Positions 27,170-36,171 are shown, numbered from the stretch's first letter. The stretch is 64,000 nucleotides of DNA from CBDFNC01 sp965249895 (GCA_965249895.1 CBDFNC010000001.1:620001-684000), one strand, 5' to 3'. Notes: generated from the sequence alone by a model not told the origin. Made by a program: numbers and translations.

Positions 27170-29632
27170 ATGGATAAGCCAGGTCAAAAGTTGTTTGAGG
27201 AGAAGCCGTCTTTAGGGATAGTTGACGGTGAGAATAATGCATCATTACTGGCTGAAGTTAGCAACAGGTATACCCAGGATGCGATTTATTATATTGATAA
27301 ATCTGGCAATTTTATTTACCTCAATGATGCAGCTTGTGCTTTTTTTTGTCAGACTGAGAACGAACTGCTGGAAAAGAGAGTTCAGCAGTTTATTACCGAT
27401 TTTAAGCAATCCTCAGATTGGTTGTTCTTCTGGTCCCAGGTCCAGGCCGGCGACATTTCAAGGCTACAGATTAACTATGAAATAGAAGGTTTGGGGTTAA
27501 AACCGGCAGATGTTAGTTTTACCTATATCCAGTTAGCTAATACAGAATTCATTGCTTGTTTTGCCAAGGATGCCCGTGAGGCATTTAAACTGCAGCATGA
27601 GTTAGCTTTATACCAACAGCTGCTCTCTGCCACCTCTGAGCTGGTTGCCTATGTGAATGCCAACGGTGTCTTCCAGCTGGTCAACGATACTTTTCTCGAC
27701 TTTCTTCAGTGCCAGGAAAAAGAGCTATTAGATACTCACCTTGGCTCTATTTTTGAAAAGGAGCTCTATGAATTACATATCAAGCCAAGATTTAATCTCG
27801 CCCTCAAGGGCCGCGATTGTAAACATCAATACTGGATCTCATCCGCTTTTGGCCGTCGCTGCCTGGAGGTAGTGTATTCTCCATACAAAGATGACTGTGG
27901 GCGTGTTGGCGGTGTGGTGATCAATGCCAGGGATATTACCGAACGTCAGCTATCAGAGCAGGAAAAGGTGCTGGCTAGCAAGGTCTTTGAGAACGCCGCT
28001 GAGGCTATTATGGTCGAGGATGACAAGCAGCGTATCGTTTCCGTAAATCCGGCGTTTTGCGAAATAACTGGGTATCAAAAAAATGAGGTGGTGGGGTTTA
28101 GTAGCATGTTACTGGCTGCGGATAGAAAACCCGGCGGAATCTTAAGAAGAATGTGGAGAAGTCTGCATAACGATGGTGCATGGCGCGGCGAATTATGGCG
28201 AATGAGAAAAGATGGCAGCACTTTTCCTGCCTGGGTATCTATTGTCGCGGTCAGAGACGGAGAAAGGGACCGCGTAACTAAATACATTTCCCAGTTTGTT
28301 GATTTAACGCAGAAAAAGCGCAGTGAAGGTAAGTTACGTCGGCAGGTTTATACGGATATGCTCACCGGAGTGGCGAGTAGGCAGGGGTTTGAGCAGGCAG
28401 TGGAGACACTGGTTAGCAAAGGGCAGCCTGGGGTGGTGTTATACCTGGATTTGGATAACCTAAAGTCCATTACCGACACACTGGGTTTTTCATTTTCCAG
28501 CAGCTTGTTACAAGAAGCTGCAATAAGAATACTATCTTGTGTTGACCATCAGGACGTTGTTGCCCGTTATGATGGTGAAAAATTCGCCGTATTACTAAAG
28601 AATAGCGAGAGTATCCAGCAGCACAGCAACATCTGTTTGCATATCATAGATCGTCTGAGTGAGACCTACCGGCTTAACAGTAAACGTTTTAACCTCATCT
28701 GCCATATAGGCATCTCGACTTTTCCGAGAGACGCCGGATCCTGCGCTGAGTTAGTCAGAAAAGCTGACATGGCTATGTGTCACACTAAAGGTAAAACTCG
28801 AACTTCCTTTATGCGTTATACCAACGACATGGAAACCGATCTCGAGAACCAGGCATTACTCGAGGTTGAGTTGGTCAAGGGATTAAAAAATGGCGAATTT
28901 TGTCTCGCCTATCAGCCAATCGTTAACCCAGAGCAAGAGAGCCCTGTCTCCCTTGAGGTGCTGCTAAGGTGGCGCCATCCGGAAAGGGGGTTAATTACAC
29001 CTGGAGAATTTTTCTCTGCGGCGGAAGATGCGGGCTTGATTGACGATATTGGTGACTGGGTTGTTGACCAGGCTCTTGGGCAATACCAAACCTGGCTTCG
29101 ACAGGGTTATGAATTGGGCAGGTTGTCATTGAATGTATCCCGGGTACAGCTTGAAGGCATGTCATTTTTTCAGAGTCTGATCAAGGCCTTACAAAAATAC
29201 CAGCTAAAGCCCAATCAACTCATTCTGGAAGTCACTGAAAACTTTATTTTAGACGCCACTCAGGAGCTTATTCAGCAGTTTGATCGCTGGCAAGAATTGG
29301 GTGTTCAAATTGCGTTGGATGACTTCGGCAGCGGTTACAGCTCTTTGTCCTATTTAAGGGTCTTTCCCATTGATATTATCAAGTTGGACCGGAGTTTTAT
29401 CAAAGATATTGAAGGATCAAAAGTTGACAGGGCATTTGTTGAGACGGTGATTTCCCTGGCACAAAAACTCGACCTTGAAGTAGTGGCTGAAGGGGTGGAG
29501 GTGGCATCTCATCAGGCTAAGTTAATATCCCTGGGGTGTAATTTTATTCAAGGGTATTTTGTTGCCAAACCAAAACTTGCCAACGAATTTGAAGCCTGGC
29601 TGAATGCTCAAATGGTAGAAGTAGAGAGTTGA
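27170..29632 (+). CDS. PAS-PAS-PAS-GGDEF-EAL protein, probable c-di-GMP phosphodiesterase
   Basis: An 820-residue cytoplasmic protein with no membrane helix. Three PAS-like sensor domains lie at about 30-140, 145-260 and 270-385. The GGDEF domain (~390-550) is degenerate: the active-site segment reads RYDGEKFAVL, so cyclase activity is unlikely. The EAL domain (~565-810) has EVL in place of EAL (SLEVLLRWRHP) but keeps NVS, EVTEN, DDFGSGYSSL, KLDRSFI and VVAEGVE, so hydrolysis is plausible. The degenerate GGDEF may act as a GTP-binding regulator (family knowledge). It is divergent from the CHASE-GGDEF-EAL gene. Confidence 0.9.
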   Translation: MDKPGQKLFEEKPSLGIVDGENNASLLAEVSNRYTQDAIYYIDKSGNFIYLNDAACAFFCQTENELLEKRVQQFITDFKQSSDWLFFWSQVQAGDISRLQINYEIEGLGLKPADVSFTYIQLANTEFIACFAKDAREAFKLQHELALYQQLLSATSELVAYVNANGVFQLVNDTFLDFLQCQEKELLDTHLGSIFEKELYELHIKPRFNLALKGRDCKHQYWISSAFGRRCLEVVYSPYKDDCGRVGGVVINARDITERQLSEQEKVLASKVFENAAEAIMVEDDKQRIVSVNPAFCEITGYQKNEVVGFSSMLLAADRKPGGILRRMWRSLHNDGAWRGELWRMRKDGSTFPAWVSIVAVRDGERDRVTKYISQFVDLTQKKRSEGKLRRQVYTDMLTGVASRQGFEQAVETLVSKGQPGVVLYLDLDNLKSITDTLGFSFSSSLLQEAAIRILSCVDHQDVVARYDGEKFAVLLKNSESIQQHSNICLHIIDRLSETYRLNSKRFNLICHIGISTFPRDAGSCAELVRKADMAMCHTKGKTRTSFMRYTNDMETDLENQALLEVELVKGLKNGEFCLAYQPIVNPEQESPVSLEVLLRWRHPERGLITPGEFFSAAEDAGLIDDIGDWVVDQALGQYQTWLRQGYELGRLSLNVSRVQLEGMSFFQSLIKALQKYQLKPNQLILEVTENFILDATQELIQQFDRWQELGVQIALDDFGSGYSSLSYLRVFPIDIIKLDRSFIKDIEGSKVDRAFVETVISLAQKLDLEVVAEGVEVASHQAKLISLGCNFIQGYFVAKPKLANEFEAWLNAQMVEVES

Positions 29633-29722
29633 TGAGCCAGCTATCCATGCATTTCAGGTGGGTCAGGATTTGCGTGTAAGCTGGTAACTTCTGGACTGCT
29701 GAATGCACTCTACAAATGAAAG

Positions 29723-29749
29723 GCATCATCAATCCAGGCTTGATGATGC
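29723..29749. terminator. Strong hairpin between convergent genes
   Basis: GCATCATCAA / TTGATGATGC, a 10-bp perfect stem with a 7-nt loop, between the convergent PAS-EAL and HDOD genes. It lacks a T tract, so its role as terminator is only likely. Confidence 0.5.
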
Positions 29750-29807
29750 TATAACTGTAATCTATCAGTAGCGAGAGAACCCCTGGGTGATGATATATTT
29801 CACTGAA

Positions 29808-30635
29808 CTAATTGGACAGCAAATCCACCATGGATTTACTTTCTTCCAACATCTTGTCTTTTTTGTCCAGGGTTTCGGTAAAGGAAACGCCCAGGCGCAT
29901 AGCCAGTGCTTTAGGGTATTGCTCTTCGATATCTTCTTCTGTGAGTTGGTTTTTCCATGCGCTGTTAAAGAACATCGCCAGAGCGATAAAGCCGGCATTT
30001 TCATTAAATTCGGCGTAAGCCAGGGGATCGATATGATCCCGGATAGAATTCACGAAGCTGTCGTTAAATTTCCAGCGACGGGCAAGGACGGCACCGACCA
30101 ATGCATAGTTAAACCCGAGTATCTTCTCTTCCCATTCGATCCGGTTTGCTCCTTCTCTTACCGCTGTATCTATCTGCACGGCAGTGTCGGGTACAGATAC
30201 GTGGATCAGCATTTCTCCCAGGTTATGTAACATGGCGCAGGTAAAAGCAGTCTCTGGTGAGTTCTCAGTTTGCTTAGCCAGCCATTTAGCGATACAAGCG
30301 ATGCGAAAGGTATTGCCCCAGAATTCGTTTTGGTCAAAACCCTCAAGGTGGCTGAAGGCGCCGGAAATACCGGACGCCATTACCAGGGTTCTTACCGTAT
30401 TAAAGCCGAGACGGATCACTGCATCTTCAATGGACACAACTTCAGAGCCTCGACAATAATGGGCTGAATTGACCAGTCTGATCACCTTGGCACTGATCAC
30501 CTGGTCCATGGATATTTTCTTGGCGATCTCTATGATGTCTGCTTCGTCATTGTTAAAGGTTTGGATCAGTTCCTGAACCACTTTTGGAATGCTAGGTAAT
30601 TGGTCAAGTTTGTTAAAAAGTTCTTCAATTTCCAT
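29808..30635 (-). CDS. HDOD-domain signalling protein (1)
   Basis: About 275 residues from the ATG at 30635. GAGG lies 6 bp upstream, a better site than the start at 30665 that would add 10 residues. The HDOD fold spans about 10-205: LPSIPKVVQELI, ISAKVIRLVNSAHY, IEDAVIRLGFNTVRTL and CAMLHNLGEMLIH. HDOD proteins lack the full HD metal site and act as non-catalytic regulators, often in c-di-GMP or two-component pathways. It is paralogous to the gene just upstream (30763) with the same length and motif order, so the two arose by tandem duplication. A c-di-GMP context is supported by the adjacent EAL gene. Confidence 0.85.
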   Translation of the reverse strand: MEIEELFNKLDQLPSIPKVVQELIQTFNNDEADIIEIAKKISMDQVISAKVIRLVNSAHYCRGSEVVSIEDAVIRLGFNTVRTLVMASGISGAFSHLEGFDQNEFWGNTFRIACIAKWLAKQTENSPETAFTCAMLHNLGEMLIHVSVPDTAVQIDTAVREGANRIEWEEKILGFNYALVGAVLARRWKFNDSFVNSIRDHIDPLAYAEFNENAGFIALAMFFNSAWKNQLTEEDIEEQYPKALAMRLGVSFTETLDKKDKMLEESKSMVDLLSN

Positions 30636-30762
30636 AGGAGCCTCGTCGGTATTTTGATAGCGCAATTAGAAATATAGGACAAAATCAGTGGCTTGCGAGA
30701 AGTGTTTTATTAATTTAATGGAAAAGTAGGGTGCGAGCCCCCATTCCTTGGTGATCCCTTGA

Positions 30763-31590
30763 TCAGTGGGTGAGTACCATAGCCAATTCGTTACCCTGAT
30801 GTTGCAGTTCGTCCAATTGACTGGCCAGGTTTGTAGGGTCTATACCCAGGTGCTGGGCGAGAGGTTTTGGAAACCGGCCCACGATTGCGGCAGCGGGGAC
30901 GCCGGCATTCCAGGCAAAATTGACGAAAACAGCCAGGCGGATTAATACGGCCTCAGAAGAAACAGGGTCATAGCTAAGGGGATCCAGTTGCTGCTGGATG
31001 GCACTGGTGAACGTCTCAGAAAAGTTCCATTTTTTGGCCAACTCGACGCCGACATTACTGTAGTCGAAGCCCAGTGTTTCACGTTGTGCTTCGACCCGGC
31101 TGGCGCCTTGCTCCATGGACATGGCAATTAAGCCGACTTCTTCTGGCAGGGAAGATTGCAGTAATATTTCGCCGATATTATGCATCATGGCACAGGTGAA
31201 GGCGGTTTCAGGCTCCACATCTGTATATTTGGCAAGTGCCTTGGCGATGGTGGAAACCCTAAAGGTATCACTCCAGAATTTATTTTTATCGAAGCCAGGA
31301 GTGACCGGAAAGGCGCTTCCTATACCTGAAGCTATGATAATACTGCGCATGGTGTTGAAACCCAGCCGGATGACAGCCTGCTCTATGGAGGAAACCTCTT
31401 TACCGCGCCGGTAAGCGACTGAGTTGGCCATTTTGATTACTTTTGCACTGATGGCCTGATCCATTGCAATCTTTTTAGCCAACTCATCGATACGCGCGTC
31501 ATCGTTGGCAAAGCTTTCCATCAATTCAGATAACAACGCCGGGATCACCGGGAGTTGCTTTAATTTGGAAAATACTTCTGAGAGCTCCAT
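30763..31590 (-). CDS. HDOD-domain signalling protein (2)
   Basis: A 275-residue paralogue of the downstream gene. LPVIPALLSELMESF (~13-27), ISAKVIKMANSVAY (~45-58), IEQAVIRLGFNTMRSIIIA (~67-85) and FTCAMMHNIGEILL (~130-143) mark the HDOD domain. The C-terminal ~70 residues are helical and carry no further domain. AAGGGAAAT precedes the ATG. A 127-bp gap separates it from the second HDOD gene, so each may have its own promoter. Its role is presumed to be a regulatory scaffold. Confidence 0.85.
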   Translation of the reverse strand: MELSEVFSKLKQLPVIPALLSELMESFANDDARIDELAKKIAMDQAISAKVIKMANSVAYRRGKEVSSIEQAVIRLGFNTMRSIIIASGIGSAFPVTPGFDKNKFWSDTFRVSTIAKALAKYTDVEPETAFTCAMMHNIGEILLQSSLPEEVGLIAMSMEQGASRVEAQRETLGFDYSNVGVELAKKWNFSETFTSAIQQQLDPLSYDPVSSEAVLIRLAVFVNFAWNAGVPAAAIVGRFPKPLAQHLGIDPTNLASQLDELQHQGNELAMVLTH

Positions 31591-31900
31591 ATTTCCCTTT
31601 CCTTGTCGTGTTGCTTATTGCTTATTGTTTGAGAGTCTAACAGCTAGTTGACTTAGTCGCCTAGCGCAGTCTGGTTCATCTCAATCACTAAACGGAGCAT
31701 CTTAAGTAAATGTCAAATAGGTGTAATTATCTTGTTTTGGGTGTTTTTATTAGCTAATCAGTCCGGCCTATTTATTTTATGTGGCGTGATCACCCTTTAT
31801 CGTCCTGTGGTTTGGCGTCTTTTCGGATATTTCCACCACGAAGTAATTTGTTCATTCGATAGAAGTCGGATTATAATCCCGCCCCTGACAGGAGTCCCAA
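31591..31900. other. Intergenic region
   Basis: 310 bp upstream of two divergent genes. No repeat, RNA or further gene is evident. Confidence 0.35.
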
Positions 31901-32224
31901 ATGCCAAGAATGGCTTACTTAAATATTGGACTCACTATGATAAGCCAACAACAACAACAACAAGAAATACTAAACCTAGTCGAAAACCTGAACGTAGGCC
32001 AGGCCCCCAGCTCAGCCGAGACACAAGTGATTAACCAGGCCCTATCTGACAACCCTAGTGCTTTAACCCAACTCGCTCTGACCTGCCTGGCCTTAAATAA
32101 GGCAAGAGAGCGGGATCAAAAACGTCTGCGTAAGCTGGAATTTGAACTCGCCAACAGTTTTACCCAGGTGGTGCAGTTGGAAATGATGGAAAAGCAGATG
32201 ATGATAAAAGGCTCTGCCTGTTAA
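31901..32224 (+). CDS. Small helical protein, DUF2076-like N-terminal type
   Basis: A 107-residue, entirely helical, soluble protein with a glutamine run (QQQQQQ at about 15-20) and a coiled coil near 70-95. The ATG at 31901 has AGGAG 7 bp upstream. The layout NPSALTQLALTCLALNKARE followed by a KLE-ending helix parallels the DUF2076 segment of the next gene (GYKLTQATIVQALALEEAKL, ending in ELE). The two are probably diverged paralogues. Function is unknown. Confidence 0.5.
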   Translation: MPRMAYLNIGLTMISQQQQQQEILNLVENLNVGQAPSSAETQVINQALSDNPSALTQLALTCLALNKARERDQKRLRKLEFELANSFTQVVQLEMMEKQMMIKGSAC

Positions 32225-32446
32225 TATCGTTTTGGCAGGGGTGGTCAAGTTCCGCTCCTGCATACCCAGTACTAATATAAAATTGATTTCACAATCAAGC
32301 GGTTCAGCTTTATCCTTACCTCCCATTTTCATTGTCAATTGGAGGTTGCTCCTGCCCAAAAATTTTTACCAAGCATCGTCTTGTGTTCGTTCTGTATGTG
32401 CCGGGTGCGCATATGGTTACCCGACTCTTTATTCAAAGGTAGTTAT

Positions 32447-32866
32447 ATGACTCCAGAAGAAAGAGAGATGATTATTAAGGTAGCGGATAGGATCCGCCGG
32501 ACAGAGCTAAGGGAAAAAGATATGGAAGCAGCGCAGCTTATTCAAAGGATGATTAGTCAACAAACAGACTCGGGTTATAAACTGACCCAAGCCACTATAG
32601 TCCAAGCCCTGGCCCTTGAAGAAGCCAAACTGCGTATTGAAGAACTGGAGCATGCGTTAAATCATGCGCGAATAGGCAGGCAATCCAGCTGGATGGGCAA
32701 ATGGTTTAAAAATGAGCAAGGTCAGGAAATAGAGTTAGGGCCCAGAAGTTCAGTTCACTTTAGCGGCTTTACCCATGGAGGGATCCAACTGATGTATAGT
32801 TCCTCAGCCTCTCAATTCCTTGGCCATATTGCCGCCAACGAAGCTACGGCCCAAGAACCAGCCTAG
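32447..32866 (+). CDS. DUF2076-family protein, short form
   Basis: About 139 residues from the ATG at 32447 (AAAGGT upstream). The frame is open farther 5', but the family start MTPEEREMIIKVADRI fixes this ATG. Residues 1-70 match the DUF2076 pattern: MTP-E-R, paired acidic residues, then a YxLxQ-like element and a coiled coil ending RIEELEHAL. Typical DUF2076 proteins are longer, with glycine/proline-rich C-termini; here the tail is short with a GFTHGGIQLMY segment. Role unknown. It follows the 31901 gene by 222 bp of non-coding DNA. Confidence 0.6.
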   Translation: MTPEEREMIIKVADRIRRTELREKDMEAAQLIQRMISQQTDSGYKLTQATIVQALALEEAKLRIEELEHALNHARIGRQSSWMGKWFKNEQGQEIELGPRSSVHFSGFTHGGIQLMYSSSASQFLGHIAANEATAQEPA

Positions 32867-33308
32867 CGAACCGCGATCATTTTGCGGTTACAGGAGCCGA
32901 TGAAATCAGCGAATTTAGCGCAATGAAAGTTCGCAGAAAAAATTCTGCTCCAACCAAACAGGTTTCATCTAAGCGTTACCAGAATGTCACTAATCCGTCA
33001 TCCTGCCTGAGCTCTGAATCTGTATTTTCAGGTAGTTTGGGTATAACCAAACTAGGTGAAACTTTCAGCTAAGTGGGTATCATCAACAGTTGTGGCGCTA
33101 AGTTGAAGCAGCAAGGGGCAGCAATTGAGCCGAACTTCGCGAGTGAGGGTGTTGGCTGGGATCGCAGCAATGGCAGTGAGAAACAGAACTCAGCGCCAGG
33201 TGGGACTGAATATTTTCCAAAAAGAATAAGTAAACGAGGCCTTGTCCGTTTACTTTATTATCTGGCTTCATTTACTCTGTAGTATCAGGGTAATCAAAGG
33301 AGCTTACT
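32867..33308. other. Intergenic region with repeat debris
   Basis: It contains a degenerate family A copy (about 32889-32954, CAGGAGCCGA ... TCTGCTCCAA). Near 33032-33058 is a small hairpin, AGTTTGGGTATAACCAAACT, that carries the TTTGGGTATA end of the element at 61024. A terminator-like hairpin lies at 33228. No gene is seen. Confidence 0.45.
33228..33255. terminator. Hairpin upstream of the phosphoesterase gene
   Basis: AAGTAAACG / CGTTTACTT, a 9-bp perfect stem with a 10-nt loop followed by TATTAT. It may terminate transcription from upstream genes. Confidence 0.4.
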
Positions 33309-34223
33309 TTGCCTGCATATGATGTGATCGGAGATGTACACGGTCGCGCCGACTTGCTTATCGAGTTGTTAATTAAGTTGGGTTATCAGCCTTGCGGCGA
33401 CAGTTACTTTCATCCCCAACGTAGCGCAGTATTTATTGGCGATTTAATCGATAATGGCCCCCAGCAGACGGAAGTGTTGGCGCTGGTGCGCGCAATGGAG
33501 AGCATGGGACGCGCAAAAGTAATTATGGGTAACCATGAATACAACGCTGTCTGTTATGCGACCCGGGATCCGGACAGTCCTAAATACTGGCTTAGGCCGC
33601 ACAACGAAAAGAATATGAAACAACACCAGGGTTTTATTGATGCCTTTAAGGGGGATAATCAAGCTTACTGGTCCGCTATTCACTGGTTGCGTCAGCTGCC
33701 GGTTTTTCTGGAGCTGGATGGGGCTCGTTTTGTCCATGCCTGTTGGCATCAAAAAACCCTGGATAAAGTGAAACCGCTATTGGGTCCGAATAATGAAATT
33801 TCCCATGATCTATTGGTGCGCTCGGCGAAGCTAGGTAATCTGGAATATGACGCCTTTGAAATTCTGCTGAAGGGACCAGAAATGACCCTGCCGGAAGGTC
33901 ACAACTTTTTCGATAAATATGGCAATACCAGGTGTGATATCCGAGTTAAGTGGTGGCGGACCCAGGCCCGAACTTATCGGGATTTGGCCTTGGTACCCCT
34001 GGGGCAGGAGGAAAATGTGCCTAGCATAGATGTGAAAGCGGCTAATTACTCTTATTTAGGTAAAGAGCCTGTTTTTATTGGTCATTACTGGCTGCAAGGT
34101 AGGCCTGGTTTACAAACCTCACGGGTTGCCTGCGTGGACTATAGCGCCGATGGTCGGCTGGTTGCCTATAGATGGGATGGGGAAACAGAGCTGAGTGAAG
34201 ACAAGTTTGTGTCTGTTGGCTAG
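33309..34223 (+). CDS. Metallophosphoesterase (calcineurin-like, Ser/Thr phosphatase type)
   Basis: A 304-residue protein with the metal-site blocks of PPP-type phosphoesterases: DVIGDVHGRADLL (5-17), IGDLIDNGPQQ (47-57), IMGNHEYNA (75-83) and FVHACWH (143-149). These two-metal enzymes hydrolyse phosphomonoesters or dinucleoside polyphosphates (PrpA/ApaH group); the substrate is not defined. The start is a TTG with a strong AAAGGAG 6 bp upstream, and no in-frame ATG is near. No signal peptide, so cytoplasmic. It stands alone, flanked by repeats. Confidence 0.85.
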   Translation: MPAYDVIGDVHGRADLLIELLIKLGYQPCGDSYFHPQRSAVFIGDLIDNGPQQTEVLALVRAMESMGRAKVIMGNHEYNAVCYATRDPDSPKYWLRPHNEKNMKQHQGFIDAFKGDNQAYWSAIHWLRQLPVFLELDGARFVHACWHQKTLDKVKPLLGPNNEISHDLLVRSAKLGNLEYDAFEILLKGPEMTLPEGHNFFDKYGNTRCDIRVKWWRTQARTYRDLALVPLGQEENVPSIDVKAANYSYLGKEPVFIGHYWLQGRPGLQTSRVACVDYSADGRLVAYRWDGETELSEDKFVSVG

Positions 34224-34260
34224 TGATTGCCATTTTGGGGGCGCAATTGTTGCGATAACC

Positions 34261-34353
34261 GTAGATGCAATCTGCGAAGCCTGTGCCGGCAAGGTTCGCC
34301 GAACGCGCATCCATGTTTTTAACATCTCATCCCTGAGATGGATTCGGCTCTAC
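34261..34353 (-). repeat. Family A repeat, copy 6 (reverse orientation)
   Basis: Read on the minus strand: GTAGAGCCGAATCCATCTCA, GGGATGAGATG, then TGCGCGTTCGGCGAACCTTG and CCGGCACAGGCTTCGC. It is closely similar to the copy at 56695. The CATCTCAGGGATGAGATG part is itself a palindrome. Confidence 0.65.
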
Positions 34354-34382
34354 ATCAGATCAAGGTAACTTGTGTATGCCTA

Positions 34383-34460
34383 GTTTCAGGATGGACATTA
34401 GTTAGCGGGGATAAGGAGCTGAGGTGTACACATCCTGAGTATCATAGCTAACCCCTGAAA
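34383..34460. repeat. Family B repeat in inverted pair
   Basis: GTTTCAGGATGGACATTAGT starts the element. CTAACCCCTGAAA (ending about 34460) closes it as an inverted repeat (TTTCAGG/CCTGAAA and GTTAG/CTAAC), giving a ~77-bp stem-loop element just beyond the csrB terminator. Confidence 0.5.
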
Positions 34461-34497
34461 TGCTCCTGGCTTACAAATGCTGAGCGGAAATTTAAGT

Positions 34498-34529
34498 AAA
34501 AAAAAGGACGACACCAAAGGTGTCGTCCC
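34498..34529 (-). terminator. Intrinsic terminator of csrB
   Basis: GGACGACACC, loop of 3, GGTGTCGTCC, then nine T on the minus strand: a perfect 10-bp stem. Confidence 0.95.
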
Positions 34530-34776
34530 GACAGTCAAAACATCTACTCCCTGATGTAAAGGTGCTCCCTGCGCTCCCTGACTATTACCTAATCCTTAGG
34601 CAATTCCACTTCCCAATCCTTTGGGTTTGTCCCTAGGCGGTTTTCCTAACCTAACAAATCATCCTGACTTGCTGTCAATCTCCATCCTGGAGGTGTCCAT
34701 TGCTACATCCTGTAGCCTGTCCTTGCATCTTCCATTGATTACCAAACTTCCTGTTCGACATCCTTGCGTCCTTGCC
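34498..34776 (-). ncRNA. csrB: CsrB-type regulatory RNA (CsrA-sequestering)
   Basis: On the minus strand about 280 nt carry more than fifteen GGA motifs, many in AGGA/CAGGATG contexts: CAAGGACG, CAAGGATG, ACAGGAAG, ACAGGATGTAG, GGACACCTCCAGGATGGAG, GTCAGGATGAT and CAGGGAG. The block GGACACCTCCAGGATGGAG followed by GTCAGGATGATT is nearly the same as in E. coli CsrB. The RNA ends in a strong intrinsic terminator. A -10 (TATATT) sets the 5' end near 34776. CsrB titrates CsrA and so controls biofilm, motility and carbon storage, which fits the many c-di-GMP genes nearby. The 5' end is approximate. Confidence 0.9.
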
Positions 34777-34782
34777 CAACCA

Positions 34783-34788
34783 AATATA
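34783..34788 (-). promoter_or_regulatory. csrB -10 element
   Basis: TATATT on the minus strand, 7 bp before the proposed csrB start. No good -35 is visible, as expected for an activator-dependent promoter. Confidence 0.5.
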
Positions 34789-34945
34789 ATGATTTTTCAG
34801 TCCGCGAAAATAGTCTGAACGAAAAATTATTATTGAGAACTGTTACCACTTGGCTGATCTTGTGTTTAACATATTGTATTTTATAAGTATGTTTGTTTTG
34901 TGGTAGCAATTTACAGTGTTTAAAAAGCAATTGTCTTATTACTCT

Positions 34946-34962
34946 TGTAGCTTTATCTTACA
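34946..34962. promoter_or_regulatory. UvrY/GacA/VarA-type box upstream of csrB
   Basis: TGTAGCTTTATCTTACA, a near match to TGTAAG-N6-CTTACA with one base less between the TGTA and TACA ends. It lies about 170 bp upstream of the csrB start, a distance usual for BarA/UvrY control of csrB. Confidence 0.6.
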
Positions 34963-35147
34963 AATGGAATGGTCAATCTCTCACAAATAATTCTCGGTGA
35001 AAAGAAAGTTGAATGTCATTTGTCGCCCATTTTGACCTTTTATTTATAAAAGTTGACGCTTTATCTGGTTTTTATGATCATTAACTCGACGGTCAAGGAG
35101 TGAAAACTCACCTAAAATGACTTGTTAATCTGACTAAGGACTAGGCG

Positions 35148-35363
35148 ATGAGTTGGTTATTTTTCTTTAAAATATGTCACTGGGTCGGCCTGCTGCTTAC
35201 TTTGGCAGGTGCTTATTGTTATTTTTTTACCGAGTTGACTACCACAGGGGTAACGGGCGTTTTGACTGTTGCGAGTTTACTGGGGTTGGGGCTTTTGTTT
35301 ATGTCGCCCTACCCTGTGGTGAAATTTATTCAGTGGGCGCAAGATCAAAAAGGACCGACATAA
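35148..35363 (+). CDS. Small two-helix inner-membrane protein
   Basis: A 71-residue hydrophobic protein with two predicted membrane helices (about 8-29 and 34-53) and a short charged tail (QWAQDQKGPT). Start context AAGGACTAGGCGATG is good. I recognise no family. It lies alone downstream of the divergent csrB promoter region and converges with the DUF6508 gene. Confidence 0.6.
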   Translation: MSWLFFFKICHWVGLLLTLAGAYCYFFTELTTTGVTGVLTVASLLGLGLLFMSPYPVVKFIQWAQDQKGPT

Positions 35364-35392
35364 GCCGGTCAAGCAAGGAGAGGGTATGAAAT

Positions 35393-35743
35393 TTAGTGAA
35401 AGGCGCTTAAGCGCTTGAGTACTACTTTTAAGGTTTCTGGTTTTACTTGTTTGGCCAACTTTTCTACATTCTGGTGTTTAAATAGTTCGCTTAGAAAGGC
35501 ACACACATAGGTTAACGGAGCATTCTCAAACAGTTTTGGATTAGAAAGGTAATCCCTTCCTTGCTCTCTCATCCAGTCCCGGGCGTCAAACTTGGCAATA
35601 AAGCCCTGCTGATGGATAGTATTGTGTAATTGCTTGAGTACATCCTGGTAGTCAGCTGGATCATCAAACTTAGTCTGGTAAGCCGCAACACAAAGCAAGG
35701 CCTGAGAATCGGGTAGCAGTTCCACTTTGTGGATATTGTTCAT
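35393..35743 (-). CDS. DUF6508-like protein
   Basis: About 116 residues from the ATG at 35743, which has GGAG ~9 bp upstream; a TTG at 35776 would add 11 residues. The segment IAKFDARDWMREQGRDYLSN, then the helix PLTYVCAFLSELFKHQNVEK and a final LKVVLKRL helix, fit the DUF6508 pattern (FDW-x-W ... RxDRF ... ILxRL), although the central arginine/aspartate pair is changed. Function unknown; probably cytoplasmic. Confidence 0.5.
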   Translation of the reverse strand: MNNIHKVELLPDSQALLCVAAYQTKFDDPADYQDVLKQLHNTIHQQGFIAKFDARDWMREQGRDYLSNPKLFENAPLTYVCAFLSELFKHQNVEKLAKQVKPETLKVVLKRLSAFH

Positions 35744-35776
35744 TTCGTAATACTCCAAAGGATCGGGTTCTAACAA

Positions 35777-36171
35777 ACTATTGAAGCAAAGTGTTCTTTG
35801 CCCAATATTGGTGAAATTTTGCCCATTTTCTTCGCCTTCCGGTCATCTCCTACCTAAGGTCGCGTTGGCTTCTTTGAAGTTGAAGCCGTTTTTTATTATT
35901 TGTCTTCAGCGCCACTAACTTTAGAACAGCTTTGTTTTTTTGCCAGTAAGAAGTGACAATTTGTTAATAGCTGGGATAAACGGTAGTAAGCACAGATAAT
36001 CGGAGTGATTGATTTTAAAGTAATCTGTTTAATAACATATGGTTGCGGCATTTATAATGATTAAATATTAATGGCCGATAATTAAGTTTATCGTCCCGTT
36101 TCCTGGCTTTGTTTGGGAGAGTTACTGGGATAAAAAGAGAGTATCATTGCAATGTCCATCAATACCCGCGA
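35777..36171. other. AT-rich gene-free stretch before the men operon end
   Basis: About 400 bp between two minus-strand genes. I see no ORF, repeat or clear terminator in it. Confidence 0.35.

Noticed and set aside
33073..33282. 69-residue plus-strand ORF upstream of the phosphoesterase
   Set aside because: It spans repeat debris and a terminator-like hairpin and lacks a ribosome site or recognisable protein features.
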